This document shows, in pieces, positions 8,494-17,231 of a stretch of 33,725 bases of DNA (within the stretch, counting starts at the first letter, position 1; every line of letters begins with the position of its first letter). The notes below the pieces were generated by a model. The model had not been told where the DNA came from. It was given only the letters and a program-made list of their open reading frames with translations, and searched no databases. The position numbers and the translations under genes were made by a program. This DNA comes from Acidimicrobiia bacterium (GTDB taxonomy: Bacteria > Actinomycetota > Acidimicrobiia > Acidimicrobiales > Poriferisodalaceae): NCBI GenBank assembly GCA_012960315.1, contig DUBN01000017.1, forward strand, positions 1-33,725, given 5' to 3'.

Positions 8494-8889
8494 ATGTTGC
8501 GAGACCGAACTGTTACTTTTATTTGCCTAATGTTGACTGCTCTTGCCTGGTCAACACCGATCACGTTGTTCGAGGAGGTTGAGGGCATCGACAACGATCG
8601 GATGGAGTGGTCGTGCCCACGTCCAATTCTTTCTCCTTCACCTGACGCAGTTGACCTCGACGCGCTGCGTGTCGAGTTAATTGGGAGTCCGAACGAGACG
8701 GTGAAAAGCCAACATCCTCAATGCAGAATGCTTAATGGCACTCAGCTGGTGCTGGGGCTGTTGTCTCTTGCTGGGGCGCTTTGGAAGGGACGCATTTGGT
8801 GGTTATCTACCGCGGGTGCCAGAGCCGAAAAGAAGTTTGCGCGTCTCCACGCTGGGACATCAGGTAAACCCAAAGGCATGTTGAATTAG
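8494..8889 (+). CDS. Small two-TM hypothetical membrane protein
   Basis: A 131-residue protein not recognised as a family. It has an N-terminal hydrophobic segment (FICLMLTALAW, residues 9-20), a roughly 65-residue polar loop with two Cys, and a second hydrophobic segment (LVLGLLSLAGALW, near 85-97) followed by a basic tail. The two Cys could form a disulfide if the loop is outside the membrane. The first segment could also be a signal anchor. A ribosome binding site GGGTGGGG lies 5-6 bases before the ATG. It sits 31 bp after the SDR gene, likely in the same transcript, and converges on recO with a 25-bp gap. Confidence 0.6.
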   Translation: MLRDRTVTFICLMLTALAWSTPITLFEEVEGIDNDRMEWSCPRPILSPSPDAVDLDALRVELIGSPNETVKSQHPQCRMLNGTQLVLGLLSLAGALWKGRIWWLSTAGARAEKKFARLHAGTSGKPKGMLN

Positions 8890-8914
8890 CTCAACGTCGT
8901 TTCTTCGGTTTTGT

Positions 8915-9628
8915 TCAATGAAGCAGTTCAGTGCTTCTAAGTCGTCGCTCAACATGGAATTCCCATAAGCGGTGCGTCAACGCTGAGACTTCGTCGGTGT
9001 GAGGTGCTTGCTGTACCTCTAGGACTGTGGCAAGTGCACCGCCCAGAGTTGCTCGCATCAGTTCGAGCGCAGCGGAAGAGATTGGACGTCCGCGCCGGTG
9101 ATCTGCGCAAGTCACGCCGCCTGTGCCCGGGTCGAAATACTCAAGTGCACTGGTTTCCCCACCTATGACGCATTCGTTGAGTTCGGGGGCTACCCCTTCA
9201 TGAGCAAGGAGTTTCAACATGAAAGCTGGAACGATCAGCGCTGGGTCAGCGAGGTGAAGTGTTTCTAGACCGCCGCACAGCATCCGGTATAGCCCTTGGT
9301 CCGGTTTCCGATCTTGCGCGATTTGGTCCACTGCTTCGGCGATCGTTAAGGCTTTACCGAGACGGTCGAGGTTGTTTCTGATGTCTGGCCAGTGATCCCG
9401 AGTTTCTGCTTGGGTGACAATGTCGAGATCTCCTCGCCCTCTATAGAACTGAAGGTCGAGGTGACGTAATGGTTCAAGCCGTCCTCCGAAGCGGCTGCGA
9501 GTCTTGCGGACGCCTTTCGCTACAGCTCTGACTTTCCCATTGTTTTCGGTGATAACAGAAAGGATTCGGTCGGCTTCACCAAGTTTGTGGGTTCGTACGA
9601 CGACACCGCTGTCTCGGTAGTGCGGCAT
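8915..9628 (-). CDS. recO: DNA repair protein RecO
   Basis: Recombination mediator that helps RecR load RecA on SSB-coated DNA. It is 237 residues long. The N-terminal OB fold is clear: YRDSGVVVRTHKLGEADRI, then KVRAVAKGVRKTRSRFGGRLEP, a highly characteristic RecO stretch. A helical domain follows. The usual four-Cys zinc site is degenerate here: only NECVIGG and TCADHRR remain, so one Cys of each CxxC pair is lost. The ATG has an AAAGGGCG ribosome binding site and lies 11 bp after uppS. It is last in the phoH-era run. Confidence 0.94.
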   Translation of the reverse strand: MPHYRDSGVVVRTHKLGEADRILSVITENNGKVRAVAKGVRKTRSRFGGRLEPLRHLDLQFYRGRGDLDIVTQAETRDHWPDIRNNLDRLGKALTIAEAVDQIAQDRKPDQGLYRMLCGGLETLHLADPALIVPAFMLKLLAHEGVAPELNECVIGGETSALEYFDPGTGGVTCADHRRGRPISSAALELMRATLGGALATVLEVQQAPHTDEVSALTHRLWEFHVERRLRSTELLH

Positions 9629-9639
9629 CGTTCGCCCTT

Positions 9640-10368
9640 TTATCGATTGAGACCGCCGAAGCGGCGGTCGCGGGCTTGGTATTCAAGGATGGCGTGGTAC
9701 AGGTCGTTGCGGCGAAAGTCCGGCCACAGAGTTTCTGTGAACAAAAGTTCGCTGTAGGCAACTTGCCACAGCAAAAAGTTGGATAGCCGGTGCTCTCCTG
9801 AAGTTCTGATTAAGAGATCCACGTCAGGCATTGTGGGGTCGTACAGGTAGCGCTCCAGGGTGCCTTCATCGATGCGTTCCATTTCTATGCCATCAGCCGC
9901 CATTGTTTTGATGGCGTCAATAATCTCGGCTCGCCCTCCATAGTTAAATGCGATGGTCAATGTCATGTCGGTGTTGTGCTGAGTTAGCTCAACGGCGTCG
10001 TCCATTCGACGCAGCACACGTTTGGGTACGCGCCAATTTCTTCTTCCCGCAAATCGGATGCGGACACCCATTTCGTGCAGTTCATGTGAACGGCGAACAA
10101 GCAGCGATTCGTTGAACCCCATGAGAAACTTGACTTCTTCAGGTGGGCGTTTCCAATTTTCTGTGGAGAAAGCGAAAACGGTGAGCCATTTGATGCCTAC
10201 CTCTTGAGCTCCTTCGATGGTGTCGAAAAGAGCTTCCTCGCCAGCGGCATGCCCTTCTGTTCTCGCCATACCTTGCGCTTGGGCCCAGCGTCCGTTGCCA
10301 TCCATTACACATGCGACGTGTTGAGGAACACGCGACAGATCAAGGGCAGCAGGAATCACACTCCGCAC
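9640..10368 (-). CDS. uppS: Isoprenyl transferase (undecaprenyl diphosphate synthase family)
   Basis: Cis-prenyltransferase that extends farnesyl or similar diphosphate with IPP to make the lipid carrier for peptidoglycan. Motif I, HVACVMDGNGRWA with catalytic Asp23, lies near the N-terminus. It is followed by LTVFAFSTENWKRP, the GGRAEI stretch, and the C-terminal LLIRTSGEHRLSNFLLWQ and ELLFTETLWPDF. The length is 242 residues with the GTG start chosen here, two bases after the era stop, and GGAACC upstream. A TTG at 10392 would add eight residues and overlap era. Bacteria of this group may have a second cis-prenyltransferase for shorter chains, so the chain length is inferred. Confidence 0.95.
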   Translation of the reverse strand: MRSVIPAALDLSRVPQHVACVMDGNGRWAQAQGMARTEGHAAGEEALFDTIEGAQEVGIKWLTVFAFSTENWKRPPEEVKFLMGFNESLLVRRSHELHEMGVRIRFAGRRNWRVPKRVLRRMDDAVELTQHNTDMTLTIAFNYGGRAEIIDAIKTMAADGIEMERIDEGTLERYLYDPTMPDVDLLIRTSGEHRLSNFLLWQVAYSELLFTETLWPDFRRNDLYHAILEYQARDRRFGGLNR

Positions 10369-10369
10369 G

Positions 10370-11230
10370 TTAATCCGGTTCCTGGAAATCAAGTAGACGG
10401 TCTAACGACTCTGATTTCCTTTGCCAATCTTTGTCGACTTTGACCCGAAGCTCCAGGTGAATTCCTTCGCCTCCGTTTGCTAACTGGGATCGGACGGCTA
10501 TGCCTACTTGTTTGAGAACTTCACCGTTTCGGCCTATGACCATGCCTTTTTGTGACTCGCGTTCCACGAGAATTTCACATCTGATGCGAGGCCATTCCCA
10601 TTCGGTGACTCGAGTCGCGATGCTGTACGGCAATTCTTCGCGGAACTTGGAAAGTAACTGTTCGCGCACGAGTTCAGCGACGAACCAAGGTTCGGGTAAG
10701 TCAGTGATTTGATCTGACGGGAAATAAGCTGGTCCTTCGCTAAGGCGACCGTCGAGATGGTCAACGAGTGCTGGTAGTCCGTCCCCTGTAAGTCCTGATA
10801 CAGGAAAATATGCTTCAGCTTCAAAGGTTGATGCTTCTGCGAGTTGCTGTATCACCATGTCATGGGAGGCTCGATCACATTTTGTGAGCACCACGATCGA
10901 GTTTGGTGGCAACTTTTCGGCGATAAATCGGTCACCTTTACCGATGGCGGCCGTTGCGTCGATGACAAGGCAAGCAACGTCTACGTCTGCGAGCGCTCCG
11001 TGCGCAGTTTCGTTGAGTCGTTCTCCAAGTGGTGTCACCGGTTTGTGAATGCCAGGTGTGTCTACGAAGACGATTTGGCTTCCGGGTCGATGCAGTACCC
11101 CCATCACTCGGAGCCGAGTCGTCTGGGGTTTGTCCGAAACGATGCTGACTTTGGTTCCCAGCAGTTTGTTGATGAGTGTGGATTTGCCGGCATTGGGGCG
11201 GCCGACAAGGGTGACAAACCCCGATTTCAT
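10370..11230 (-). CDS. era: GTPase Era
   Basis: Ribosome-assembly GTPase that binds the 3' end of 16S rRNA. It is 286 residues. G1 is GRPNAGKS near residues 10-17, G2 is the TTR in KPQTTRLRV, G3 is DTPG, and G4 is TKCD rather than the usual NKxD. The C-terminal KH domain contains the GMVIGRNGEVLKQVG loop and ends shortly after VKVDKDWQR. The ATG overlaps the stop of the upstream CNNM gene (ATGA), and uppS begins two bases after its stop, so it is firmly in the operon with phoH and ybeY, a common rRNA-maturation cluster. Confidence 0.97.
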   Translation of the reverse strand: MKSGFVTLVGRPNAGKSTLINKLLGTKVSIVSDKPQTTRLRVMGVLHRPGSQIVFVDTPGIHKPVTPLGERLNETAHGALADVDVACLVIDATAAIGKGDRFIAEKLPPNSIVVLTKCDRASHDMVIQQLAEASTFEAEAYFPVSGLTGDGLPALVDHLDGRLSEGPAYFPSDQITDLPEPWFVAELVREQLLSKFREELPYSIATRVTEWEWPRIRCEILVERESQKGMVIGRNGEVLKQVGIAVRSQLANGGEGIHLELRVKVDKDWQRKSESLDRLLDFQEPD

Positions 11231-12465
11231 TCCTGTGCCTTTCGTCGAGCGGCGATGATGTTTATTCGTCGGTTGTCAATTTCTTTCGCTGTCAACTCCC
11301 ACCCGTTGTGGACGATGGTTTCGTCGACTTCTGGAACGTGACCAAGTAAACCAAAGACCAGGCCCCCAACCGTGTCCCAATCACCGTCACCCGTCGAAAT
11401 TCCTGTGAGTTCTTCGAAATCATCTACGGGTAGTCGCCCTGAAAGAAGCAGCGAGCCGTCAGATTGCTCTTCGACTAATGACTCTTCACTATCGAATTCG
11501 TCAACAATTTCGCCAATGAGTTCTTCAAGAATGTCTTCGAGGCTCACTAATCCCGCCGTGCCTCCGTATTCGTCGACGACGATTGCGAGATGCGATTTCG
11601 ATGCCTGCATTTCTCGCATGAGTTCGACCACTCTTTTCGACTCCGGTACAAATACCGCAGTCCGGACAAGGGAGCTGATCATGGAATCCGTTGGACCTTC
11701 CAAGTGGGCTGCTAGGAGGTCTTTAGTTAGCACCACCCCAAGGACATCGTCGGCTGTCTCGCCCACGACCGGGAGTCGCGTGAAGCCGCTATCAACGACG
11801 ACCGCTAATGCTTCTGCGACGCTGAGGTTGCGTTCGAGAGTCACCATGTCAGGTCGAGGGACCATGACTTCGCGAACAATCGTGTCACCTAATTCGATGA
11901 TCGACCCAATGAGGTGAGCTTCGTCATCCTCGATGAGTCGCGCTTCAGCGGCTGCTTCGGCTAAAGCAACAAGCTCGTCTTCCACCACGAGGTCGAAGGT
12001 TTCATCGCGTGCTCTTGGTCCGCAACGACGAGCGATCGCGGCAAGCGGCCGAGTGACCAACTGCAGCGGAGTCAACCGAGTGATCAGCCGGGCTGGTCGC
12101 GCGAACCACTTCGCCATTTCGTCATTCGCCTCAATCGCCCAGCGTCGAGGGATTGCTTCACCAAACAGAAACAAGACGACTGTCGCGATGATCGTTATTA
12201 ACAGAGTTCGCCCAGCGGCTTGGCCTATCAAGATGGCCGAGGCAATCAATCCGACTTGGCAAACGACTCGTAGGACGGTGACCGGCGCTAGTAACACTTC
12301 CCGGTCAGCTATTAGTTCCGACAGTTGAAGATCGTCTTTGCTGGCCTCGTCTAGGCCCGCAGCTCTCGCACGACCAAGTCGAACAAAGGTCACTTCGATG
12401 AGCCGGAAAGTGATTAATGCCACTAATAGGACGACGACTACCAGCGTCACCACTGCCCCACCCAT
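11227..12465 (-). CDS. CNNM/HlyC-CorC family membrane protein with CBS domains
   Basis: A 412-residue transporter-like protein of the so-called hemolysin family, relatives of which are linked to Mg/Co efflux. The N-terminal CNNM domain has about four hydrophobic segments: VTLVVVVLLVALITF, VLRVVCQVGLIASAIL, LLITIIATVVLFLFGE with the family's GEAIPRRWA, and a re-entrant segment. A pair of CBS domains begins at VREVMVPRPDMVTLE. The DEYGGTAGLVSLEDILEE stretch is diagnostic. The C-terminal CorC_HlyC domain (GDWDTVGGLVFGLLGHVP) follows. Its ATG overlaps the ybeY stop by one base (TAATG) and its stop overlaps the era ATG. The name hemolysin is historical and does not imply lysis. Confidence 0.94.
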   Translation of the reverse strand: MGGAVVTLVVVVLLVALITFRLIEVTFVRLGRARAAGLDEASKDDLQLSELIADREVLLAPVTVLRVVCQVGLIASAILIGQAAGRTLLITIIATVVLFLFGEAIPRRWAIEANDEMAKWFARPARLITRLTPLQLVTRPLAAIARRCGPRARDETFDLVVEDELVALAEAAAEARLIEDDEAHLIGSIIELGDTIVREVMVPRPDMVTLERNLSVAEALAVVVDSGFTRLPVVGETADDVLGVVLTKDLLAAHLEGPTDSMISSLVRTAVFVPESKRVVELMREMQASKSHLAIVVDEYGGTAGLVSLEDILEELIGEIVDEFDSEESLVEEQSDGSLLLSGRLPVDDFEELTGISTGDGDWDTVGGLVFGLLGHVPEVDETIVHNGWELTAKEIDNRRINIIAARRKAQE

Positions 12466-13007
12466 TAACGACCCTCGTAACTAAAAGCTGCGAGATGTGT
12501 CCGCTCTGACGCCTGCATCATGTTGCGTTCTTCGTCATCGGCATGGTCCATTCCAAGGACGTGAAGTATTCCATGCACGACGAGTAGGTCGATTTCGTCG
12601 GTGATAGAGCCGTCGTGACCTGGGTAGGAATCTTTGTTTATTAAACAATTGGCTGCAGCAACATTTGGGCAAATGACAACGTCGCCTAGCAGGATGGGCA
12701 TCGGTGCGGGAAAGTCTTGGTCCACGACGTGTTCGTCGATGGGAAACGCCAACACGTCCGTGGGACCTTCGTGACCCATGTGTTTGGAGTTGAGATCTGC
12801 CATCGCTTGTGACGACACAAACAAAACGGTGAGTGCCGCGCCTTCGGGTACACCTTCACTTGTCAGAACGGCCTCAGCAAGAGTTCGGTAACGCTCGAGG
12901 TCAAGTTTGTGGTCGCTCTGTTGATCGGCTACCTGAACATCTGGTTGGCTTTGGTTTCCGTTGGGCTCCGCAGCGGGCGCCGGATTCGATGGTTCAAGAT
13001 GAGTCAC
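12465..13007 (-). CDS. ybeY: Endoribonuclease YbeY, rRNA maturation factor
   Basis: A metal-dependent RNase involved in 16S rRNA 3'-end maturation and 70S quality control. The zinc triad is plain in HGILHVLGMDH (His145, His149, His155). Upstream are GPTDVLAFPID and GDVVICP, both family hallmarks. At 180 residues it carries an N-terminal Pro/Ala/Gln-rich extension of about 30 residues before the conserved fold, probably disordered. The GTG start overlaps the phoH stop (GTGA). It sits between phoH and the CNNM gene, a very conserved bacterial arrangement. Confidence 0.96.
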   Translation of the reverse strand: MTHLEPSNPAPAAEPNGNQSQPDVQVADQQSDHKLDLERYRTLAEAVLTSEGVPEGAALTVLFVSSQAMADLNSKHMGHEGPTDVLAFPIDEHVVDQDFPAPMPILLGDVVICPNVAAANCLINKDSYPGHDGSITDEIDLLVVHGILHVLGMDHADDEERNMMQASERTHLAAFSYEGR

Positions 13008-13963
13008 GGAGACTGTTGGGCCCTGTCACGTTGCTCGTAGGCGTTCACGATGTCTTGCACTATGCGATGGCGGACAATGTCGCGACCGCCTAAGTGCACA
13101 AATGCGATGTCCTCTACATCGTTGAGAGTGTTTGGAACATCGCGGAGTCCGCTCTTGCCTCCCGGGACGTCTATCTGTGTCACGTCGCCGGTTACTACGA
13201 CTCTGGAACCGAAACCGATGCGGGTAAGGAACATTTTCATCTGTTCGGGGGTGGTGTTCTGAGCTTCGTCGAGAATGATGAAACTGTCGTTCAAGGTGCG
13301 CCCGCGCATGAACGCGAGTGGGGCAACTTCGATAGTGTTTTTCTCGAAAAGCCTCCCGGCTGCTTCGGAATCGAACATGTCATGCAACGCGTCGTAGAGA
13401 GGTCGAAGATACGGGTCGACTTTGGCCATTAGATCGCCGGGCAAGAAACCTAAACGTTCGCCGGCTTCGACCGCTGGGCGGGTCAACACAATACGGCGCA
13501 CTTGCTTCGCTAAGAGGGCCTCAACTGCGAGCGCTACCGCGAGCCAGGTCTTTCCCGTGCCTGCGGGTCCGATGGCGAAAGTGATGATGTTGTTGCGTAC
13601 TGTCTCAACGTACGTTTTTTGTCCCAAGCTTTTCGCTCGAATAATTCGACCATTGGGTGCTTTCAGCACGTGGGTGGATAGCACTTCGCTCGGACGCTCG
13701 TCTGATTTCACCATGTCGATCATTCGCGTGACTTCTGCTTCGCCTAGGCGTTGACCGCCCTCGAGGATTTGCACTAATTCAGAGAACACCTGGCCAACGA
13801 CGGATGCCTCGGGTCCTTCAACCGTGATTTCGTTGCCGCGCACATGAATGACGGCGGTATCGAAGTGATTTTCGACAATGCGTAAGTGTTCGTCTCGCTG
13901 GCCGAGTACACCCACCATGAGGTGATTCCCGGGGACATGAATTTTGACTTGGGTGTCGCTCAA
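13004..13963 (-). CDS. phoH: PhoH-like ATPase (YbeZ type)
   Basis: A cytoplasmic P-loop ATPase of the PhoH family, 319 residues, thought to work with YbeY on RNA. An N-terminal KH-like region (GQRDEHLRIVENHF, IHVRGNEITVEG) precedes the ATPase core. The Walker A is GPAGTGKT at 132-139. The LTRPAVEAGERLGFLPGDL stretch is family-specific. The Walker B is in FIILDEAQN, and sensor I is in VVVTGDVTQID. The start is TTG with a strong ribosome binding site (AGGAG six bases upstream). It is the first gene of the minus-strand operon. The 136 bp upstream contain a short CCT/AGG hairpin and presumably the promoter. Confidence 0.95.
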   Translation of the reverse strand: MSDTQVKIHVPGNHLMVGVLGQRDEHLRIVENHFDTAVIHVRGNEITVEGPEASVVGQVFSELVQILEGGQRLGEAEVTRMIDMVKSDERPSEVLSTHVLKAPNGRIIRAKSLGQKTYVETVRNNIITFAIGPAGTGKTWLAVALAVEALLAKQVRRIVLTRPAVEAGERLGFLPGDLMAKVDPYLRPLYDALHDMFDSEAAGRLFEKNTIEVAPLAFMRGRTLNDSFIILDEAQNTTPEQMKMFLTRIGFGSRVVVTGDVTQIDVPGGKSGLRDVPNTLNDVEDIAFVHLGGRDIVRHRIVQDIVNAYEQRDRAQQSP

Positions 13964-14099
13964 ATCGGCTCCTGCGACTGCAACTCCTACAGGAGGCTAG
14001 CGCCGTGAGATGTCCTCGCGTAGCGGGTTTCTTGAACAGCGCACATGTGTGGCCGGTTTACTCTTCAGATAATGCACGAATTAGTCATTAGCTGCATCG

Positions 14100-16169
14100 T
14101 TACTGCAGGTTTCGACGCAAAAAATCGATTTGGAGTAGGAGCAGATTTTCTGCGACCTGTTCTTGTGACGTCATGTGGGTTACACCCGAAAGAGGTAACA
14201 CTTCGTGGGGGCGTCCAGCCGCTAACAACGCTGCGGAAAGTTGGAGAGTGTGGGCTGCTACAACGTTGTCGTCAGCAAGCCCATGTATGAGCAGCAGCGG
14301 CCGTTGGAGTTCTCCCGCGTCGGCTAACAGCGAAGTGCGGCGATAGTTGTCCGGTTCTTCTGTCGGGTGACCTAAATAGCGTTCGGTGTAGTGGGTGTCG
14401 TAAAGCTCCCAATCAGTCACGGGGGCGCCTGCAATTGCTGCGTGAAAAATGTCGGGGCGTCGGATGACCGCTAGGGCAGCTAAATATCCGCCAAATGACC
14501 ACCCGCGGATACCCACTTTTGTGAGATCAACTCTGTCGGGGTGACGTGCAGCGACTGACTGTAACGCTTCGATTTGAGCTTCAAGAACTGGGTGGGCGAG
14601 GTCTCCCCGCACCGACCTTTCCCAGCCGTCACCCCTCCCGGGGGTTCCTGGGCCATCGGCGATCACTACGCAAAAGCCTTGGTCAGCAAACCATTGGGAG
14701 ACCAGATATGCGTTGTGGGTCCGTAGGACCCGCTGCGCGTGAGGGCCGCCGTAGGGATCGAGGAGAACAGGGAGAGGTTCATCACAGTCATCGGTGGGGA
14801 ACAAGACCGCAGTGTGAATACCCGATGATTCTGTTTGAAGGAGCTCTACTGCAGGGGTAACCATCGGCGTTGCTTGCCAAGCGTCAATTCCCCACGTTTT
14901 TCCGTGGGCTTCGACTGTGACACGTGGGGAACTTTCAAGTGAGCTTTGTTCGATGATGGTGACGGATTTTGATGCGACCGCTTGGACAACACCATTTCCG
15001 TTCGTCAAACATTCGTTTTGGTTGTCGCTATAAGACCACAGATCAATAATCGTCGGGTCGATTGATGCTGTGTATAAAAGCCTGGCATCGTCAACATCTA
15101 CCAGCGACCGTACCCATTGATCAGGTCCAGAAAGTGGCGTCCCGTCGTGAAGGAGCGAACGAGTGTGGCCATTGTCTTCGATTGTGAGCCATCCGCCATT
15201 CCATTTTCTCGGGGTACCGGGAACAATTTCAACCCAATCGGGGTCATCAAGGGCAAGCACTGGGTTTGTGTCACCACTGGATTCTTCTACTTCAAGCACC
15301 CACATGGATCGTTGGTCTCGGCTCTGAACGGTGACGGTAAGAGATGATCCGTCTTCCCACCTGACATCAACAAGGTATGGATGGGTTGAACGGTCCCAAG
15401 TGACCTGGATCTGGGTTGCGTCGTGCACGTTCACTAACCACAGTTCAACGTCAGCGTTTGAAGTGCCTGCGGCGGGATAACGAACGGTTTGCGGCGGCTT
15501 GGCAGGATCGTCTGGAGCAGATATGTGCCACAGGTTCACATCAGCCACATCTACTCGAGCGACGACGAGCCTGTCGTTGTTTGGGTCCCACCAGTGTCCT
15601 CTGCTGCGACGCATCTCTTCAGCGGCGACGAACTCTGCGCTACCCCAGGTGACGGTCTTGCCGTCACCTTGGAGGAGCACCCTCGCCGGCTCTGATCCGT
15701 CGGTTAGGGCTACATGCAGGCTGTCTTCGACGACAAAAGAAACGTATCGGCCGTCTGCAGATAAACGAGGATCAAATCCCGCTCCTGTGCTGGTCATCGA
15801 AGTCAACGAACCATTGTCGACATCGGCGACCACGATCTCGGCGCCAAGAGTAAACGTCACCAGAGAGCCTTGAGAGTTCAGGGAATATGTCGTGATCCCT
15901 CCAGCGCTCTCTCGTGCTCGTTCTCTTCGAGCCAGTTCCGCTGCGGGCAGTTCACTATCTTGATCATCAACGAATTTTCGGGGATCCACGATCACCCGTT
16001 CGGTACCCGTCAAGGTGTTAATCGCCCACAATGCGTTGGTGGGGTCCTCTGGACCGGTGCTACGCAGAAACAACACTTCTGTTCCGTCGCCGCCGACAGT
16101 GAAGTTTCGAGGTGAGCCCAAAGTAAACCGTTGGGTGCGCGCATGTTGGCGTGGGAAGCTGTCCGACAC
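14100..16169 (-). CDS. DPP4-like S9 family serine peptidase
   Basis: A prolyl-oligopeptidase-fold peptidase of 689 residues. The N-terminal half is a beta-propeller with repeated strand/turn units and no signal peptide. Near residue 185 is AEEMRRSRGHWW, the Glu-Glu element that in dipeptidyl peptidase IV holds the substrate N-terminus, so removal of N-terminal dipeptides is the likely activity. The C-terminal alpha/beta hydrolase domain carries the nucleophile elbow GWSFGGY (near 556), the catalytic Asp in HGLADDNV, and the His in SGVTHMT. It probably acts in the cytoplasm on imported peptides. The start is GTG with AGGAG about 12 bases upstream. It diverges from the thioesterase with about 34 bp between. 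Confidence 0.93.
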   Translation of the reverse strand: MSDSFPRQHARTQRFTLGSPRNFTVGGDGTEVLFLRSTGPEDPTNALWAINTLTGTERVIVDPRKFVDDQDSELPAAELARRERARESAGGITTYSLNSQGSLVTFTLGAEIVVADVDNGSLTSMTSTGAGFDPRLSADGRYVSFVVEDSLHVALTDGSEPARVLLQGDGKTVTWGSAEFVAAEEMRRSRGHWWDPNNDRLVVARVDVADVNLWHISAPDDPAKPPQTVRYPAAGTSNADVELWLVNVHDATQIQVTWDRSTHPYLVDVRWEDGSSLTVTVQSRDQRSMWVLEVEESSGDTNPVLALDDPDWVEIVPGTPRKWNGGWLTIEDNGHTRSLLHDGTPLSGPDQWVRSLVDVDDARLLYTASIDPTIIDLWSYSDNQNECLTNGNGVVQAVASKSVTIIEQSSLESSPRVTVEAHGKTWGIDAWQATPMVTPAVELLQTESSGIHTAVLFPTDDCDEPLPVLLDPYGGPHAQRVLRTHNAYLVSQWFADQGFCVVIADGPGTPGRGDGWERSVRGDLAHPVLEAQIEALQSVAARHPDRVDLTKVGIRGWSFGGYLAALAVIRRPDIFHAAIAGAPVTDWELYDTHYTERYLGHPTEEPDNYRRTSLLADAGELQRPLLLIHGLADDNVVAAHTLQLSAALLAAGRPHEVLPLSGVTHMTSQEQVAENLLLLQIDFLRRNLQ

Positions 16170-16203
16170 AACGTTGACGGTACTCCTGGTTACCCTCGAT
16201 GGT

Positions 16204-16644
16204 GTGGCCTTACCTGATCCTTCCTCCTTCGAAGAACTCTCCGATCACCAAAAAGCGCTATGGGCTCGATACGGATCAGGAAACGATCCGTTGTTTGTGC
16301 AGCTAGTCGGGTTACAGGTCCAAGAAGTGCGTCGAGATTACTGCCGTCTAGGGTTGCCGTTTCGACCGGAGCTTCTTCAGGCAGGGGGCGCGATCCACGG
16401 TGGGGTTTTAACAACACTGTTGGATACATCGTGCGTGCCAGCAGTAGGTAGTGGATTCGAAAAGGCACGCCCGTACAGCACCATTTCGATGCATGTGCAA
16501 TTTTTGGCCGGTTCAAATGGCGGTGATCTGGTTGCAGCAGGGTGGGTGACGCGTCGAGGTAAATCGATCGCGTTTTGTGAAGCCGAAGTAGCGACAACGG
16601 CCGGAAAAACCTTGGCCAAAGGCGCACTCACATTCAAAATTTGA
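16204..16644 (+). CDS. PaaI-like hotdog-fold thioesterase
   Basis: Hydrolyses acyl- or aryl-CoA thioesters. The hotdog hallmark GGAIHGGVLTTLLDTSC is near residues 62-78 (HGG, then Asp on the central helix). It is followed by STISMHVQFLAG, and by RRGKSIAFCEAEV and LAKGALTFKI, typical of PaaI/YdiI relatives. It is about 146 residues from the GTG chosen here. A TTG at 16174 is also possible; neither has a strong ribosome binding site, and longer starts would overlap the divergent peptidase. It ends one base before the convergent mycoredoxin stop. The physiological substrate is not evident. Confidence 0.88.
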   Translation: MALPDPSSFEELSDHQKALWARYGSGNDPLFVQLVGLQVQEVRRDYCRLGLPFRPELLQAGGAIHGGVLTTLLDTSCVPAVGSGFEKARPYSTISMHVQFLAGSNGGDLVAAGWVTRRGKSIAFCEAEVATTAGKTLAKGALTFKI

Positions 16645-16645
16645 G

Positions 16646-16927
16646 TTACGAGGTTTCGCCGGTGAGCGCAGCAGAGCGGTGCGCTGTGACGGCTGCAACA
16701 ACTTCATCTGCGCTTGGGTTGACCATCACGGTTTCCCCGACTTCGATCGTGGGAACAATTTCGTTGCCATCAGCGCTAGCTCGCACAAACGCTGCTGCTT
16801 CGGGCTCTTCCCAAATATTGCGAAACGTGATCGCCATGTCAGTTGTACTGAGTTGGCGTTCCAACGCCATACAAAAGCCGCATCCAGGCCGCCAGTAAAA
16901 AATGAGGTCGTCCTCGTTTGTTGTCAA
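16646..16927 (-). CDS. Mycoredoxin/glutaredoxin-like protein
   Basis: A 93-residue thioredoxin-fold protein with the active site IFYWRPGCGFC (Cys16, Cys19) near the N-terminus. It has the cis-Pro region EIVPTIEVGETVMVNPS typical of actinobacterial mycoredoxins, which reduce mycothiol mixed disulfides. I choose the TTG at 16927 because it overlaps the stop of the upstream DUF3039 gene (TTGA) and has AAGGCGG a few bases upstream. An ATG at 16966 would add 13 unusual residues and overlap DUF3039 by about 40 bases. The mycothiol link is inferred from lineage and motif. It converges on the thioesterase gene with a single intervening base. Confidence 0.87.
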   Translation of the reverse strand: MTTNEDDLIFYWRPGCGFCMALERQLSTTDMAITFRNIWEEPEAAAFVRASADGNEIVPTIEVGETVMVNPSADEVVAAVTAHRSAALTGETS

Positions 16928-17157
16928 CGTCCAGCCGCCTTCAGGGTCGCATAAATATTTTTGCATTCAGGACACACCGGAAACTTCTCCGGGTTCCGAT
17001 TAGGTAGCCACTTTTTGCCACACAAAGCCTTGACCGACTCGCCGGTTACAGCCGATCGAGTCATATCAGTTTTGTTGACGTAGTGAGCGAAGCGTTCATG
17101 GTCGCCATCATCAAGCTGAATCTCGGCTCGTTGTCCAAGGGCCGTGCTCTCGTTCAT
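16924..17157 (-). CDS. DUF3039 family protein
   Basis: A 77-residue protein matching the actinobacterial DUF3039 pattern: GDHERFAHYVNK, SAVTGESVKALCGKKWLP, then NPEKFPVCPECKNIY. Cys46, Cys62 and Cys65, with His20 or His25, would make a zinc site, so a small metal-bound fold is likely. Function is unknown. It is coupled to the mycoredoxin by a TTGA stop/start overlap, hinting at a shared thiol- or metal-related role (inference). The start ATG has GAGAG upstream. It diverges from the MFS gene. Confidence 0.9.
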   Translation of the reverse strand: MNESTALGQRAEIQLDDGDHERFAHYVNKTDMTRSAVTGESVKALCGKKWLPNRNPEKFPVCPECKNIYATLKAAGR

Positions 17158-17231
17158 CTCAATCTCTCACTCTTGGTTCGCTCCCATTATGTATGGTGCA
17201 GCGGCAAACGCGTTGAGAAACTGGGGGCAAA

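Noticed and set aside
12465-13007. YbeY N-terminal Pro/Ala/Gln-rich extension as a separate domain
   Set aside because: It is short, low in complexity and probably a disordered tail; no motif is visible.
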